Origin: Rhyacophila brunnea
Taxonomy: Eukaryota > Arthropoda > Insecta > Trichoptera > Rhyacophilidae
Assembly (NCBI GenBank): GCA_022495005.1
Contig: JAGYXB010002074.1
Coordinates: 248,001 to 312,000 of the forward strand
Reading direction: 5' to 3'
DNA: 64,000 nt
A program made the translations under genes and the position numbers. Shown here piece after piece: positions 1 through 12,980 of the stretch (the first letter of the stretch is position 1; every line of letters starts with the position of its first letter). The notes below the pieces were generated by a model. It saw nothing but the letters and a program-made list of their open reading frames with translations, was not told the DNA's origin and ran no database searches.

Positions 1-2510
1 CTCACCATTTATTTCACAAGTAATTACAGTGCTATAAAATAATCTATAGTTATTAATTTATCTCCAGGCATGTCCGATCAGTCGGTTGGTCGTGGGATGG
101 ATTTTAGTGTACAGCACCGTCCATAGGAATTGAGCCGTGTCAATTTATTTACGACTCAATTCCTGATGTAAAAAGCGTGTACAGTAAGTTAATATGATTA
201 CATTTTCGAGGGGGACAAATTAACCATTTCTATTTTTATTTCCTTAACCAGCTTCCGTGAAGTCATTTTCAAATTAACCACGAGGAAGCCGGAAGACCTC
301 GTCGTCTCACTTGATTCGTATTGCAATACTCGCAGTCTTCAGCAGGGGTGAGGGGGTAAATGTGAATCCCCGCAATTTAAACTGAGACACAGTTCCTATT
401 ACCGTCGCGCAGAAGTCTCTTTTGTACACTAGGAGAATAGTTTGACGGCGAGTGCCCAAGAGAAGACATTTACACGATGGTTGGAACATTGAGTATTGCT
501 TTATGATAGTGAAATACAAGGGTTGCTTAACTTGTCCAAGTCTTAATGTCTTCAGCCAAATATTATTCATAATGTTCAAGTTGAAGAATGGCAGTTTTGA
601 TACTGGATGATCACATCCTACTTGATGTAAGCAGGTCATGCATTGGATACGTATCGTATGTCAACGGAATAAAATGTCTGTAAACTGCACAATATTTATT
701 TAACATGTTTACCCGTGCTATGTCGGATATTATGTGTTCATTGTGGTAAAATTAGCTCAAAGAATAGAAGAATACGCTTTACCACAAATTAATTATCTAG
801 TTAATTAGAGTTGTGCGGTTTTCAAGCGTTTTCTAAATACCAAATACACCCACGCATTGGTGACATTATCTCGCTAATCGATGACTGCGATGTATTAGTA
901 ATAGTCCTGTCATATTGACATCCTCTTGAGTGGCATATTATAGCAATATCACACCGCAATGACATCAGTCTTACAATGGCAGTGATATCAATATTATTCC
1001 TTACGCCAAACTGATATCACGTCACATTGGTTTGTTGCCCAAACAGACAAACCTACCTACTTATATACCACATGTTTATTAAAATTTTATAACAAACACT
1101 GTGATACTGATAACTTTAAAATCACACAAACCAATTTAATACTTCTTATTTACAATAATGTCTCGCATTTAAAATATTTTTATCTTTGTTTTGAATGACG
1201 TTTTTCACATTAAATTGCAGTACGCTTTTTCATTGTTGTTATTTTTATCAAAACAAACCTTTTGTCTTGTTTCTGTTTACATGTATTTGTTTGGCAGCAA
1301 TTAACATTAATCAATATAATGTGTAAACTCTCTTTTATCTAAAATCATAAAATTAGTGGTTTGGATACCACGTATATGCTGTATTTGTGTATTCTATCAA
1401 ATTCTTTACTGTTACATTATATGCATTAAACTTAAACAATGTACCCAGTTAGTTACTAACAATCCACCGTTAGACTCCGGACGAATTACGTGGGAATCGC
1501 ATGAGGGAGAGACTGTTTTGTGGAAGAGAGGAAGTTGTATCAGGATAAACAATGTTCTGGTAAAACTGATTTTTATTAATAAATTTGAAACTGCAAAATT
1601 GTTTTATAGTACAGTTTAAAATTCGCGACGTCGAACGTCGGAACAATGTTTGATTCCTTTAAGTATACAGTACGTGTACGTGTATTGAACAACGCGTCTT
1701 AATGTTGCGGCACGAAGGCAAATACTGAACTTGAAAAACACTATTCAAATAGGGGAGTTTAAACTCTGTGGACCCATCAGGGAGACGTATCATAAACCTA
1801 AAATGTGTAACGAATCCTCTTAACGAATGGCAGCTGACTTGAAATGCATCCAGAGGTGTGACGTCTTAAAAACACAATGTCATTACCTACCTATTATTTT
1901 TCCAATGAACCATTTAACATCGAAACTATTCGATTCTGTAACAAACTACCGATAATAATTAAACTAATATTTATGATTTGATTGATACATACATAAATTA
2001 TTATGTTTTAGTTGTCACAGGGTTTTTTATAATTCCGAGTAAGTTTTTGTTATTCCACTTGTACACAAGTTATTTAATCTATCGCTTATGTCTTGACTTA
2101 TATTATCCCATGTTTAAATCAGTTTTCAGTTTCCCGGGCGACCTAATTCTGTAAACAACAATCGCATGAAATTTACGTCAATGTACATGTAGTGTGGTAA
2201 TAAGCACTTACTCTGTACACAGTGTACGTACATAATCGAAATCGATGAATGTACATAGTTGATATTCCGTATGATAAAATACAAGGTAGGTATTTCTTTG
2301 TATTTTATTGTATCTGCGGTAGTTTACATGGGTGAACTTAACTGAAAACGCATTTATTATTATTAATAATTACTTACATATTTATTTATTGTATTTATTA
2401 GGTATTGTGATCCCGGACATATTTTTTTTTAATTTAGTGATATCGGGTTATTGCCTAACTGATTTTCAAATGTCTATTTAAAAGGAGAAAAAAATATAAG
2501 GTAGGTATAC
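1..2510. other. Non-coding, AT-rich stretch
   Basis: No gene or mobile-element end could be supported here. Open frames at 307-639 (-) and 1356-1619 (+) look like chance frames in AT-rich DNA: no family motif, no convincing start or splice context. A short hairpin lies at 123-163, where AGGAATTGAG is repeated inverted as CTCAATTCCT around an 18- to 20-base loop. The TAGGTA motif typical of the window begins near 2285. Confidence 0.6.
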
Positions 2511-3605
2511 CAGTGGCGAAGGGTGGAGTTCTAGAGATCCGAAATAATTAGTTGCAAACTAAACTTTGTTATATTTAGTTTTTAAAATTCAATTAATCCC
2601 TGCCGCAAACCATAATTATATAATAAATAAAAATTTTCTCTTGTCTATAAAATATCTAAACTGTACCATTAAATCATACATAATTTTAGATATTTTATAT
2701 AACGAATAATACTTTTTACCTATTATGGTTTGGTTAGGCAGAGTTTAATCAATTTTTAACCCATTGATTATCGACTTTATTTTAGTGTATGTATAATACT
2801 AAATTGACTTACAACAATTAAATATTAACAACTCAAATAGTATATGGTTAAACCATTTGCTTTTGAACATAAATAAAAAATGATACTTTGATATGGTTTA
2901 AAAGGCAGAAATGAAAACAAAAATATTTAAAAGAAGATAGGGACGTCCAAAGTGCAATAAATAAAAACTTTCGTTGATTTTTCTTCTAAATTTTAAGTTT
3001 AGTGCTAAATAAAAAAAACAATTACGTCATAAAGATTAATAAAACTACTTCTATTATAAAGTGTAATTTATTTTCGTATGATAACACATAAAATATCTGA
3101 AAAATTATTGACAGATACTGAATTATTCGCGTTTATCAATAAGATTTTTATGTCCATTCCATTTTAAATTTGATTGGAAACATGAATACTTATTTTTGTC
3201 TATGCAGTGAACTGTTTTAATACATATTGAATTAAATATTCGATCAACAAATATCACAAACTGTAAATTTAAAAAAAATACATCAGATAAGTACCGACTT
3301 ACTATTTTTTATTTGATATTTTTTCAATCCAATATTTTATTCTGAATGGTAAGAATCCTTGCTATTTGTTATATTAATTCTGTAGAAAATTTCTTTCTGA
3401 ACACATTACCTAGTGATGCCCTAATAAGGTGGACAAAAGCATTACCTTTACATATACATACTGACACGATAATTCCTCGTATTTGGGTTTCAATGGGTTA
3501 AAAAAACCTTTCTGAAATTTTTATTCTTAGTTGAATGAAAACAATTAAGTTTGACTGACCAAGTTTAGTGTGCATTGTTTTTGTCGGATCTCCACAGCCC
3601 CCATA
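2511..3605 (+). mobile_element. Truncated CAGTGGCGAAG-family DNA transposon (copy 1)
   Basis: Begins CAGTGGCGAAGGGTGG, the terminus shared with the elements at 52097 and 8938-9043. Inside it shares blocks with the 52097 copy: AACTAAACTTTGT near 2558, TGGTTTGGTTAGGCAGA near 2726, and GACTGACCAAGTTTAGTGTG near 3555. The right part ends with TCGGATCTCCACAGCC without the final CTTCGCCACTG terminus, so this copy is truncated at the right or diverged. The CAGTGG end is typical of hAT-type elements, but no target duplication could be found. Confidence 0.55.
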
Positions 3606-4870
3606 CGTCGTATAGGTACTTACTCATAATTTTTGTGTGAATTGATAACTAAAATCCAACCAAGTTCAACAAGACTTCTTCCGAATCTTAGAACCAACTG
3701 GGTACGTAGTAATAGATGTTGTTTTGTTTTTTTTAATTTAATTTAATCGTATAGGTATGGGTAACTATGTAACACCTGACATTTATATTGATGATGTATA
3801 GTTATATAACATAACATGCAGGTTGTTAAAATGTAACATTATATTAAAAAAAAGATTTAAACTTGAATTATTATCATTTACTTAATAATCGTAATATGTA
3901 GTAAAACTATCGTTTTTATTAATTACTTTCGTTTCATGTTTGATTAAATTAAATGGCTACCGGCAATACGTTCAATCTTCTAATAAACACCACCCGCCTT
4001 GGGGACGGTATAAAACCCGATATAGGTACCCTATTCGTTTATTTAACATGATTATAAGTTGGCCACATTTATATAGCTATCGTGGAATGTCGGTAATCTA
4101 TTATAGATGTAGATACATCATTTGGTGCACATGCTATATTAGTATTTTCAGTTAACTTTGTGTTTTGATAATCAAGCCATAATGTGATAGACCAATGACA
4201 AAATAATTTTACTTCCACAGACATAATATATTACATCAATTAACAATATTTTCTTGGAAAAACAAACTGTGTCACTCGTGACTCGATTCACTTATAAAAT
4301 TATTCTATTTATTTCCTTATTAAAGACATGGGAAATTTTGCCTTGAAAAACAGTAGTATTAATAGGTATTGTGTAAGGCGCAAGCATTCTGATAAACACT
4401 AGATTTTTCAGTAGATATTATTTAATTATTTGATTAAGTATATTATTGTATATTTATATTCTTTTGCATACATATCGGTACTCGGTTAAATAGTATATAC
4501 TGACGGGAATAAATCAAAATGTCAGACCGAGTAGTAAAATAAAAATAATTTTCAATTGTTAAACTGTTTTTAGAAACACTTAAATGACAATCAGGTAAGT
4601 TTTCAGTACCACCGCTTCAATGATATTTACATGCGACCGTCAAACACTTTTTAGTCATCGTAGACATACAATTTTAGCATTTAACATGACGTGCTATACG
4701 TTATATTCAATAAATACCATTAGACTGATGTTTCTAAATGAATAATTACTAGTACCTACCTATTTTATTTGTATACTTAGTGCTTTTTGTTGTAATATTA
4801 ATAATACATATTTCGTAAAACGGTTAAAATCTAAGCTCAAGTTCATTGGTGAAGTTTCAGACTTTCAGAC
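3606..4870. other. Non-coding, AT-rich stretch
   Basis: Nothing supportable seen. The 71-codon frame at 3940-4155 (+) has no recognisable motif. Confidence 0.55.
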
Positions 4871-4872
4871 TA

Positions 4873-5944
4873 TGGGTCGTATGCATGAGATTTCCAAAAA
4901 CCTTATAGGCTATATACTTCACGTTCGTATGCATGAGTACAAACGTAATTAGCTGTTAAGTGACGTCACGAATGTGAGATCTCATGTGTCATGGTGTTCG
5001 TATTATAAAATTTCATTCCCCGATAAATAATTCAAAATTTTGAAATTGTAAATGTGTCTGAAAGTGTGCGAACGGTACCATATAAATTTAATAATTATAC
5101 ATGAATAATTATTATGAACTTTAAATAATTTATCAGCTATTTTATCACATGTATTTTAAAATTATTCTACTGTACGAAGGGTTGTACAGCCAGTAAACTT
5201 TTCCATTTGGTGGCAACACTGAATACATTTGGTGGCATACTGAATATTATTATGACTAACATCACTTCAATGGGACGGGACTCCTTCAATTATTATGAGA
5301 AATGTCAAAACAGAATAGGAATAAATGACAGAAAATGCAAATGACTTTAGACAATAATATGTAATGATCTCTGTATAATATTATCATTTATACCAATTAC
5401 CGTATGACACTATTGATGTTTCCAGTGTATCTTACAATAATTAACTAGGTAGGTAGGTACCATAATATTTTGAAGAACGCAGAACGCTTCCAATTGTATA
5501 TTTTAATGCCAGATACAGCAGTAGGTACATATTTTTGCGGTGGTTTAGCGGAGATATTTTATCGTAATCTTACGTAAGTCCATCTTATGTCTCCATGAGA
5601 AATATTGCAAGCGAAATAGGTACGAGGCATTTTATCAGTTACCTACTATCTAGATTATAGACTAGGGATCAAAATTATACGTATTTTGTAAACAGCACGA
5701 CCAGGAACTGTTTTTACAGTTCGCAAATGTTTTACAGAATCTACAAAACGAACAAGGGCCTCAACCAAACGTTTGTTGCAATAAATGCAAAATTAAAATG
5801 ACATTTGAAAGTGACAGCTGAGGCAGCCATTTTTAATGGCGCGTGACGTCAGATCGCTTACGTCACAAACAGTGTTATAAGCTATTCGATGGAAAATCGG
5901 TTAAATAGCTTATAAAGAATTTGGGAATCTCATACATACGGCCA
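4873..5944. mobile_element. TIR element with TA target duplication
   Basis: Terminal inverted repeats of about 45 bp: left TGGGTCGTATGCATGAGAT, right (reverse complement) TGGCCGTATGTATGAGAT, followed in both arms by a related CTTATARGCTAT block. The dinucleotide TA flanks both ends (4871-4872 and 5945-5946), as expected for Tc1/mariner-type insertion. There is no transposase frame, so it is non-autonomous. It carries TGACGTCA-type palindromes near 4962, 5845 and 5860. Confidence 0.6.
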
Positions 5945-5946
5945 TA

Positions 5947-8535
5947 TGTATAGTATTATTCAAAAATACCATTAATATTATGTTTCATTTAAAATAAATG
6001 AAATGGCATTTCTCTGTTGTGTTAAGGAGATCTTGGCATGATCTGTAACATTGATTGTGTGGCAATTTATGTTGACAGAGGCAATAACAGGTAAGTGTAC
6101 AGAACGTGGGTGTATTTTAGCGATACTTCACGTATTAATCGCACGGCATCGCTCCATCGACTTTGGTGCTATTTTGGGTGTCTGTTGATCGAACTCATTT
6201 TACGGCAGCTAGGATGGTTGAAGAGTTGAACTGGTGCCAAGAAGACAAAGCGGTCTAGCGCGTTCGCTGAATCAATTTTTGCCATCCACCACGTCTTCAG
6301 TTGAATTTCGTACCTTCCTATCATCCACGTTTACAACGTTAAGACAAACGCGGAAGAACTTTTCAACCATGGAAATAGATCTGACACAGTATTTTAAATT
6401 TTTCATAACATTTAAATATGGAAAGATAAATTAATAAAATATTCTTCTTTGTCGGAAGTAACCATGGTCGAATAATGTATATTGCTTTTCGGTTGTTAAT
6501 ATCTTGACTACCACCCTAACAGCAGCGTAGCCGGGCATTTAGTTGGGTGGATAAATAAATTTACAAGCATATAAAAAAATATTAGGTAGGTAGGTACATA
6601 CCTACTTTCTGTAATATCGATGAAAATTATCGTATAAGTGTTTCCTTTATATTTTCGTGTATGCAACCAATTGAATCAATCAATGGATTTGTATTTTTTT
6701 ATATATATATTTCCTAATATTGCAGAAACTACAAAGTAAACAAAAAAAATCTTGTATTTAATGATGCTGTCGTTTACTACCGTAACCGGACAAAACAGAA
6801 CATGTAATCCAATCCAATCATGGAACCCGTTTACTACATCATCTTGAAATCTACTTATCATTGTATCTTATTTTTATGATTATGTAATGTCTTCTGAGGA
6901 AAAGCTTATTCTGTGTAGAGAGAGATTGAGTCTAAATGTGGGAAAGGATTTTTATTTGAAAATCACAGAAGGCTCCAACTGGCCAAATAGGGTTTTTTTA
7001 AACAATAAAGGCGTCCGGGAATTTTCAGCAATGGGTGAGAATCTATCGAAACGTGAAAAAAAATCTCAGATCTGTTTGTATCACCTATTTATCCCATTTG
7101 GATGCTACACCACTACTATAATGTATCTGATAACCCCTACTATAATAATTTGATAAATTAACGTTTGTTAGCCGAAAATCTCGGAAATCACCAAAATGCC
7201 ACGACAAATTCTACACGTTTGATAATTTAAAAAAATAATGATTAACTTACATTTTGAGAGCATTAGTTAATAAAAGTATATTTTCGCAATGCTTTGAATG
7301 GTACACACGATTAGCTGATTGTCTCCATTTCGTTTTATAAACACTACATTTAGCATCGCAAAATAAAATAGGTAAGTAATCAATTAAAATGCAGCTCTCG
7401 GTATGAGTATGATTTCCGTAGTCTGTGAAAAAAACAGTGCAAGCTCATTCGATTTAATTTGATATTATTTAGATTAGTTGGTAAAGATCTACCATCGTAA
7501 GTTGGCAGCCGGTCGAATTTGAAACTAAAATTGTCTATCGAGGATAAATTTGTTACAAATGCCATTTAATTTTACAACATGTTTCTCGAATTATGGATTG
7601 CATAATATTTGTACAGAAATCTACTACCAATAAAAAAATATAAATTACCATTTTTTTTGTTAGTTATGGTAATATTCTCAATGTCATACTAGCGCCCTCG
7701 CTGAAATGCCAATTTATGATGGTAGATCTATACATATTTATTGTTATGCATTTGAATGATAATTTGACATCGTTTCACTCTACATAGCTGTATTTTATTT
7801 TATCGAACAATTATAATATAAACAGTATAACAAAATCCCTATAAATTATTTCCTGATACAATATTTTCAAGATCGCCAAGTGAACCCATTCTCATAGCCA
7901 CATTATTGTTATTGTAGTGTCCGATAGTACAGTTATCCATGTTTTATCTATAATTTCTGTATGGGTATATTAAAATGACCTTGCTTCAAGATTAACTTCT
8001 TGTACCAATAATTGACAGTAAAGTATACATCGGCGAATGACCTATTATTGCGACTTGTATGGTAATCCACATAATATTATGTAGGTATGCATTGCGAATA
8101 CATTCGTCACACGTATTCTAAAGGCATTGCTTATTTGAACGGTACCTCTTTTACTTTTAAATTATCAGTGATGTCTATTCATTCATCAAATATTTTTTCT
8201 AGCTACTCTGCCAACTGCTTTTTTTTAATATTTTGCTTGTGTCGAAGCTAGTAAGCATTGAAATATCGATTATTTCGAGATGATTTTGCCGTGCATTTTG
8301 TGTATGAATTTTTTAAATCATAATTTCAAGATGTCTACAGTCGTTCATACAAATCGGTAAGCTATTCACTCGAAGCCTACATACGTATAGTCTGACTTTT
8401 TAACCACTGCGTCCAGTAGTTGCGTAGACCTTTGAAACTTAAGATGAAAGAAAGAAAATTTTAATGTTTTGAATTTTTTGCTTACTGAGTATTAGGAAAT
8501 TATAAATTTTCTAACTCTTGCAATCTTTACACGGA
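5947..8535. other. Non-coding stretch with one unexplained open frame
   Basis: No gene is supported. The frame at 6887-7153 (+) reads protein-like for about 48 residues (start SSEEKLILCRERLS) and then meets a donor-like GGTGAGAA near 7034. It matches no family I recognise and its upstream acceptor is weak, so I do not call it. The frame at 6234-6434 has no motif. Confidence 0.45.
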
Positions 8536-8640
8536 ATACACGCGACCCCTTGCACCACGCGCATAAGTGAAGCGGTTGGACTCTAAAAGGCCCCGCCTAG
8601 GGTGGGAGCGTTCGGCGGAGCGTTGAGCGGCGCGCGCAAC
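8536..8640. other. Local GC-rich patch
   Basis: A short island with many CpG and GCG steps (for example GGAGCGTTGAGCGGCGCGCG near 8615) in otherwise AT-rich DNA. There is no open frame with a good start and no paired terminal repeat. It could be a transposon remnant or a small promoter; neither is shown. Confidence 0.35.
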
Positions 8641-8937
8641 TCAAACGTATAACCGTATAAACGTATAACCAAAAAAAGACATTGTCTACGAACATTTTCA
8701 CACACGGTTATGCACATTTATTCAAAATAATACAATTTAAAAAAAATCTATGGAATGTTGTTAAAAATATGAAATAATATATACCGTGATTTTTATTTAT
8801 CAGTTATAAATTGTTATAGAACAGATACACAACAACGTATTTTTTCAAATATGTCTATTTTTTGAGCGTATATTACGTTTATCAATGTTTAGAAAAATAC
8901 ATAATTCAAACTAGTTGCTTAATTTTTGTGTCATTCA
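8641..8937. other. Non-coding stretch
   Basis: AT-rich; no feature recognised. Confidence 0.5.
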
Positions 8938-9043
8938 TCAGTAGTAATATAGGATTATCTTATTCTCCCTAAGTATATCTGACTAGTAAGTGTGCTGTCT
9001 CCGCAGCCTACCTCTTTCCAAAAGTCACCCATTCGCCACTGTG
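8938..9043 (+). mobile_element. Right-end fragment of the CAGTGGCGAAG family
   Basis: Ends GTCACCCATTCGCCACTG, the inverted form of the CAGTGGCGAAGGGT terminus. It is preceded by CAGCCTACCTC, the block that also precedes the right end of the copy at 52097-52689. Only the right end remains. Confidence 0.5.
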
Positions 9044-9352
9044 ATTTAGTATTTAAAGTATTTTTTTTTTAAATGATTATGTTGCTTTGTTGGTTTCACG
9101 CAACAATAATCACAACAGTATTTTACTGATACAATTTACTGAACATAAAATATTTTTTTAATTGATTTAAATTTTGTACTATTTTGTACAGTTAATTCTC
9201 GCTTATATATATAATATTTATACAATAAAATAAGGTTTTTACCATTAGGTAAATGATGAAGTCCAAAACTTAGATCAATTAGAATTTTAATTCAAACTCC
9301 ATTAAGTACTCGGTCGATGTAGTATTAATAAAATAAATTGATTTTGCTAAAA

Positions 9353-9432
9353 ATGTATGCCCAACCGCGAATCGAACTTGCACTAAAAATATTCAGCCTC
9401 ACTAGTGGAGCCTCTTATCCAATATATCGTTA
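9353..9432 (-). repeat. tRNA-like sequence, possible SINE head
   Basis: On the minus strand an A-box-like TTGGATAAGAGG lies about 40 bases before a B-box-like AAGTTCGATTCGCG, the spacing of an RNA polymerase III type 2 promoter. A convincing anticodon arm could not be folded, so a working tRNA gene is unlikely. A tRNA-derived SINE fragment is the better reading. Confidence 0.3.
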
Positions 9433-10230
9433 GGTGAGTAACCATCGCGCGTAACATAACATAATCATCTTTTCATACAGTGAGCCAGACAATAAAAATC
9501 TCTTGAACAAACCATGTCAAGCTACAATATACAAGAAACTTTTGAATTATCCCAAGCCTTTGTTTGCGTGTGTTACTAGAAGATTCAGTAGACTCGGTTA
9601 CTGTCTATATATATGTAGGTGCATCCTAAATTTAATATTATCTTTGGAGACTGTTGGTATTTTTAGTTGTTAAATGTCTTTTGGTGATTAAAATCTACTT
9701 TTCTTAAAAAAGGTGTACGTGTACATACTTACATCTTCATTCCAATTTATTAGAATGCATATATTATGTTCGAATTCGGATTAAAATTATTTTTACTATC
9801 GGTTGAACTTCGTTATTTTGTCAAAAGTTTATATTATGTTTATTAATATGATGTACTTATATTTGTTTATAATTTTATACTCACACTCCAATACCTACCT
9901 ATTAATTATTATTTATGTAGACGGAATGGTAAATTATATTTTCATTGTTGTGTTGGGAGAATTTCATAAGCCATCAACGCTTATATACTTTAAAACTAAT
10001 TTTCTTGTTAATTATCATGTGTTGCAAATTTTATGTTAATGTTATATTTGTCGCCATTTTCCATAATATTATTATACTGTCCCGAGTGTTGACCGCTGTA
10101 TTGCTTGCGCGGCCTCGGGTGGGTAGCCTTCCGCTGTTTTTATAATAATTTAATGTTATTGTTTTCATATTAGCAAATGCACCGACCGATTCAAATCAGC
10201 CTACGTAATTTATATTGTAACATCTTTAGG
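9433..10230. other. Non-coding stretch
   Basis: The overlapping frames at 9803-10039 and 9945-10145 are AT-driven and hydrophobic, without motif support. Nothing else is seen. Confidence 0.5.
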
Positions 10231-10957
10231 TGGCCATACATGTACAGTTTGAGTAGCAGGTTGAACCTGGCACACACAATAACTGTACGTTAGTGGGCAC
10301 ACCACAGATCAGTTCAAACTACCCCATTTAAATCTGTCGAACTGTCAACAGACGTGCCCATATTCGTACAGTTATTGTATGTGGCAGAGCAAGTGTCAAA
10401 AACAGTGGAGGTTAGGTTCGCAGAGATAATACACAGGGGTAGTGTTTAAATTAGTTTTAAGTAGGGTATACTTGAACGATATTGATACACAAATAATGTT
10501 ACTTGTTAATTTATTATGTATATAATTGTTTTTATTAGAAACAAATTGACACAACAACATGTTATTACATTATTAATAATAAATGAATTTGTATTTTATG
10601 ACAAGCAACACCAGCCGCAGCTGTATCGCGCGGTATATTCTATTTAACGTCACAAACATCTAGTGTCATCCGAGAACTTTAGCAACATCAGCCGCAGCTG
10701 TATCGCGCGGTATATTCTATTTAATGTCACAAACATCTAGTGTCACCCGAGAACTTTCGGCGAGTCGAAATTCCAACATTTTTACAAAAACACGGGAGTG
10801 GGGGGTCGCCGGCAGTTTGAACCTGGCAGACATCTGGCAGGTCGAAAACTGTCCGTCTATGGGCGCAGTAGATAATATATCTACCAAAGATAACTGTCAT
10901 TACGTATTAACTGGCATGTTCAACCTGTTACTCAAACTGTACGTGTATGGGGAGCTT
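10231..10957. mobile_element. TIR element with CAGTTTGAGTARCAGGTTGAA arms
   Basis: The left arm (GGTGGCCATACATGTACAG, then TTTGAGTAGCAGGTTGAAC) is repeated inverted at the right end (10913-10957), giving arms of about 45 bp with some mismatches. Related short blocks (CAGTTTGAACCTGGCA near 10811, GAACCTGGCACACACAATAA near 10263) form subterminal repeats. No transposase and no clear target duplication are seen. The superfamily is undetermined. Confidence 0.55.
10604..10757 (+). repeat. Tandem duplication, 77-bp unit x 2
   Basis: AGCAACACCAGCCGCAGCTG at 10604 recurs at 10681 as AGCAACATCAGCCGCAGCTG. The two 77-bp units differ at only a few positions (for example TTTAACGTC versus TTTAATGTC). The duplication lies wholly inside the TIR element 10231-10957. 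Confidence 0.75.
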
Positions 10958-11410
10958 TTGCGAGATTTTTCATCCGGCTTTATCCGGAAATCAAAACGTA
11001 TTAAATAAGAATAATATCAATCATTATTACCAAAACATATCTACGTATTTTCTACGTATCAATGTATTTTCACTATATTTTCGTATGCCTCATTTTTGCG
11101 CATTTTATGTGTGTATTTTAAATTAGCAATGTTACATTGTTAAATCTTCTCTAGTACCTTGGTCCTAGGTATTCGTCTGGATTTAAAAAAAATTAGCAAC
11201 TGCAGCGAGGTTAAAATTTAAATTTGTATAAACCCTGACGCCACATAGTAGAAACCTGTTAGTAATTATATTATCTTGATTCAAAATTACAAAAGATGGT
11301 TGCCATTATTGTCGGAATTTGAATACACCTCAGGTGGGCAGGTAGGGACTATGGACTCATGTATCATTCTAATGGGTACCATTTGCTAATCGTGTAAAAT
11401 TCTTAAGTAT
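10958..11410. other. Non-coding stretch
   Basis: AT-rich; nothing recognised. Confidence 0.5.
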
Positions 11411-11414
11411 ATAA

Positions 11415-11782
11415 CGAGGGTATACTGACAGAACGCATTATTTCAGTTTTTACTGTTTTTCTGTTTTAAATGTATACAATTTTACGCTCTACGTCCTGAT
11501 AAAACGCACAAAGGCATAGGATATAATGGTGAGAAAATAGAAGCATTATTAAATCATATTGTTATTTTTTTATTCTGATAGTGACCTAATGCGTTCTGCG
11601 TATACAAAATACAGGACTTGTAACATGTCGTATATTGTGTTTGCCATTGGTTAGTCTTTATAATGTAGAAAAAATGTTTTTAAATCATAAAAAAATCTTA
11701 AATCTAAAAAAATTAAAGTCCTTTTTGCGATTATCTCAGAACTTGTTTTAATAAGTTAATGCTTTCTGTCAGTATACCCTCG
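11415..11782. mobile_element. 368-bp MITE, CGAGGGTATACTGACAGAA termini
   Basis: The two 19-base termini are identical and inverted. ATAA flanks both ends (11411-11414 and 11783-11786), a possible 4-bp target duplication that could also be chance in this AT-rich context. There is no coding capacity. Confidence 0.65.
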
Positions 11783-11786
11783 ATAA

Positions 11787-12417
11787 TATGTATCTACTTA
11801 TTTTTTAATGCAACAAATAACCTTGTCCATATCGCGTTTTGATAATTACAATTCATAATAATTGTAACTTCTTAAGCGTCTATTCTTTGTTATAATTATT
11901 TGAATAGCACTGTCATTTCTAATTTGTTACATGATATCAATTTAATTACGATCCTCTGGAAAACTGTGTGCACACTACATATTAGATACTTAGGTATATC
12001 TAGTAACAAGATTACAACAATATTTTCCTTGTGGAATTGTAAAGTAAATTTTAAATTACCGATGGTGACTTGCTATGAAAAACTCGCACAAGAAGAATAA
12101 TTCCATTTTTATTCACCATAGTTAATCGCGTGGTTTTACTCGCATTCACGAGTGACCTTTAAAACGGTCACGCCATATCTTTAAAATGTATTTACAATGT
12201 ATGACGTTCATCACTGTTATAAGTTTATCAGTGTTGCGGTGTATATTTTATTGGAACACAGTGTAAATAGGTACCTACTTATAACAATTCTTTTAATAAT
12301 CCTGGCAATCCAAACATATTCAGCATCGTTTTATGAGAACCAAACACTAATTATTTAAATGCAAATTGTTATTATTAAATGTTGTTATTATAAAAAAAAT
12401 ATTAAATGTATTTGTTT
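11787..12417. other. Non-coding stretch
   Basis: The frame at 11900-12100 (+) has no support. Nothing else is seen. Confidence 0.5.
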
Positions 12418-12421
12418 TTAA

Positions 12422-12976
12422 GGGGGGACATGCTCGTCGTAGGTCAAAATTGAGTTTTTATTGTATTTTCAAACCATGATCCTGGACACTCCTTAAACGT
12501 TGTAGATAATCTATTTATATAATTTTGAAGCCTTATTATCCTTAGAATTGTCTTCAAATGTGTTAATCTTGCCGATTTTTTGAATAATAAATTGCCTAAT
12601 TCTTATCAAATTTGGGATCACAGAGATTATCAATATAAATTTTTATCGTGAATATTTTACTAAAATTATCTCATCATAAATTATACTAATGGTTTTATAA
12701 ATGCGTTTAAAAATTAATAAATGTAAAAATCTTAACACCACTGCACAGTTATGTACCGAAATATGACTATATTCTAAAACATTAGAGCGAGAGGTTTAAA
12801 AGAATACTATTTTATGTAACAAAAATGCTTTATGCAGTCATCAAATGTTTAAAATAACTATAAAGGATAATAAGGCTTCAAAATTATATAAATAGATTAT
12901 CTACAACGTCTACAAAGGATCATGGTCTGAAAATACAATAAAACTCAATTTTGACCTACGACGAGCATGTGGGCCG
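12422..12976. mobile_element. TTAA-flanked foldback element, internally deleted copy
   Basis: Flanked by TTAA (12418-12421 and 12977-12980), with ends GGGGGGACATGCTCGTCG and the inverted CGACGAGCATGTGGGCC. About 130 bp of the left arm are followed directly by a right-arm sequence in opposite orientation (from about 12550). Compared with the full palindrome at 33748-35138, the centre and most of one arm are therefore missing. The terminal arms still pair over about 125 bp. TTAA duplication is known for piggyBac and Kolobok superfamilies. No transposase is present to decide. Confidence 0.75.
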
Positions 12977-12980
12977 TTAA

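Noticed and set aside
6887..7153. 88-codon plus frame as a gene or exon
   Set aside because: No family motif, weak acceptor and poor coding composition. The donor-like GGTGAG alone is not enough.
10604..10757. CRISPR-like or satellite array
   Set aside because: Only two direct units without spacers, inside a transposon.
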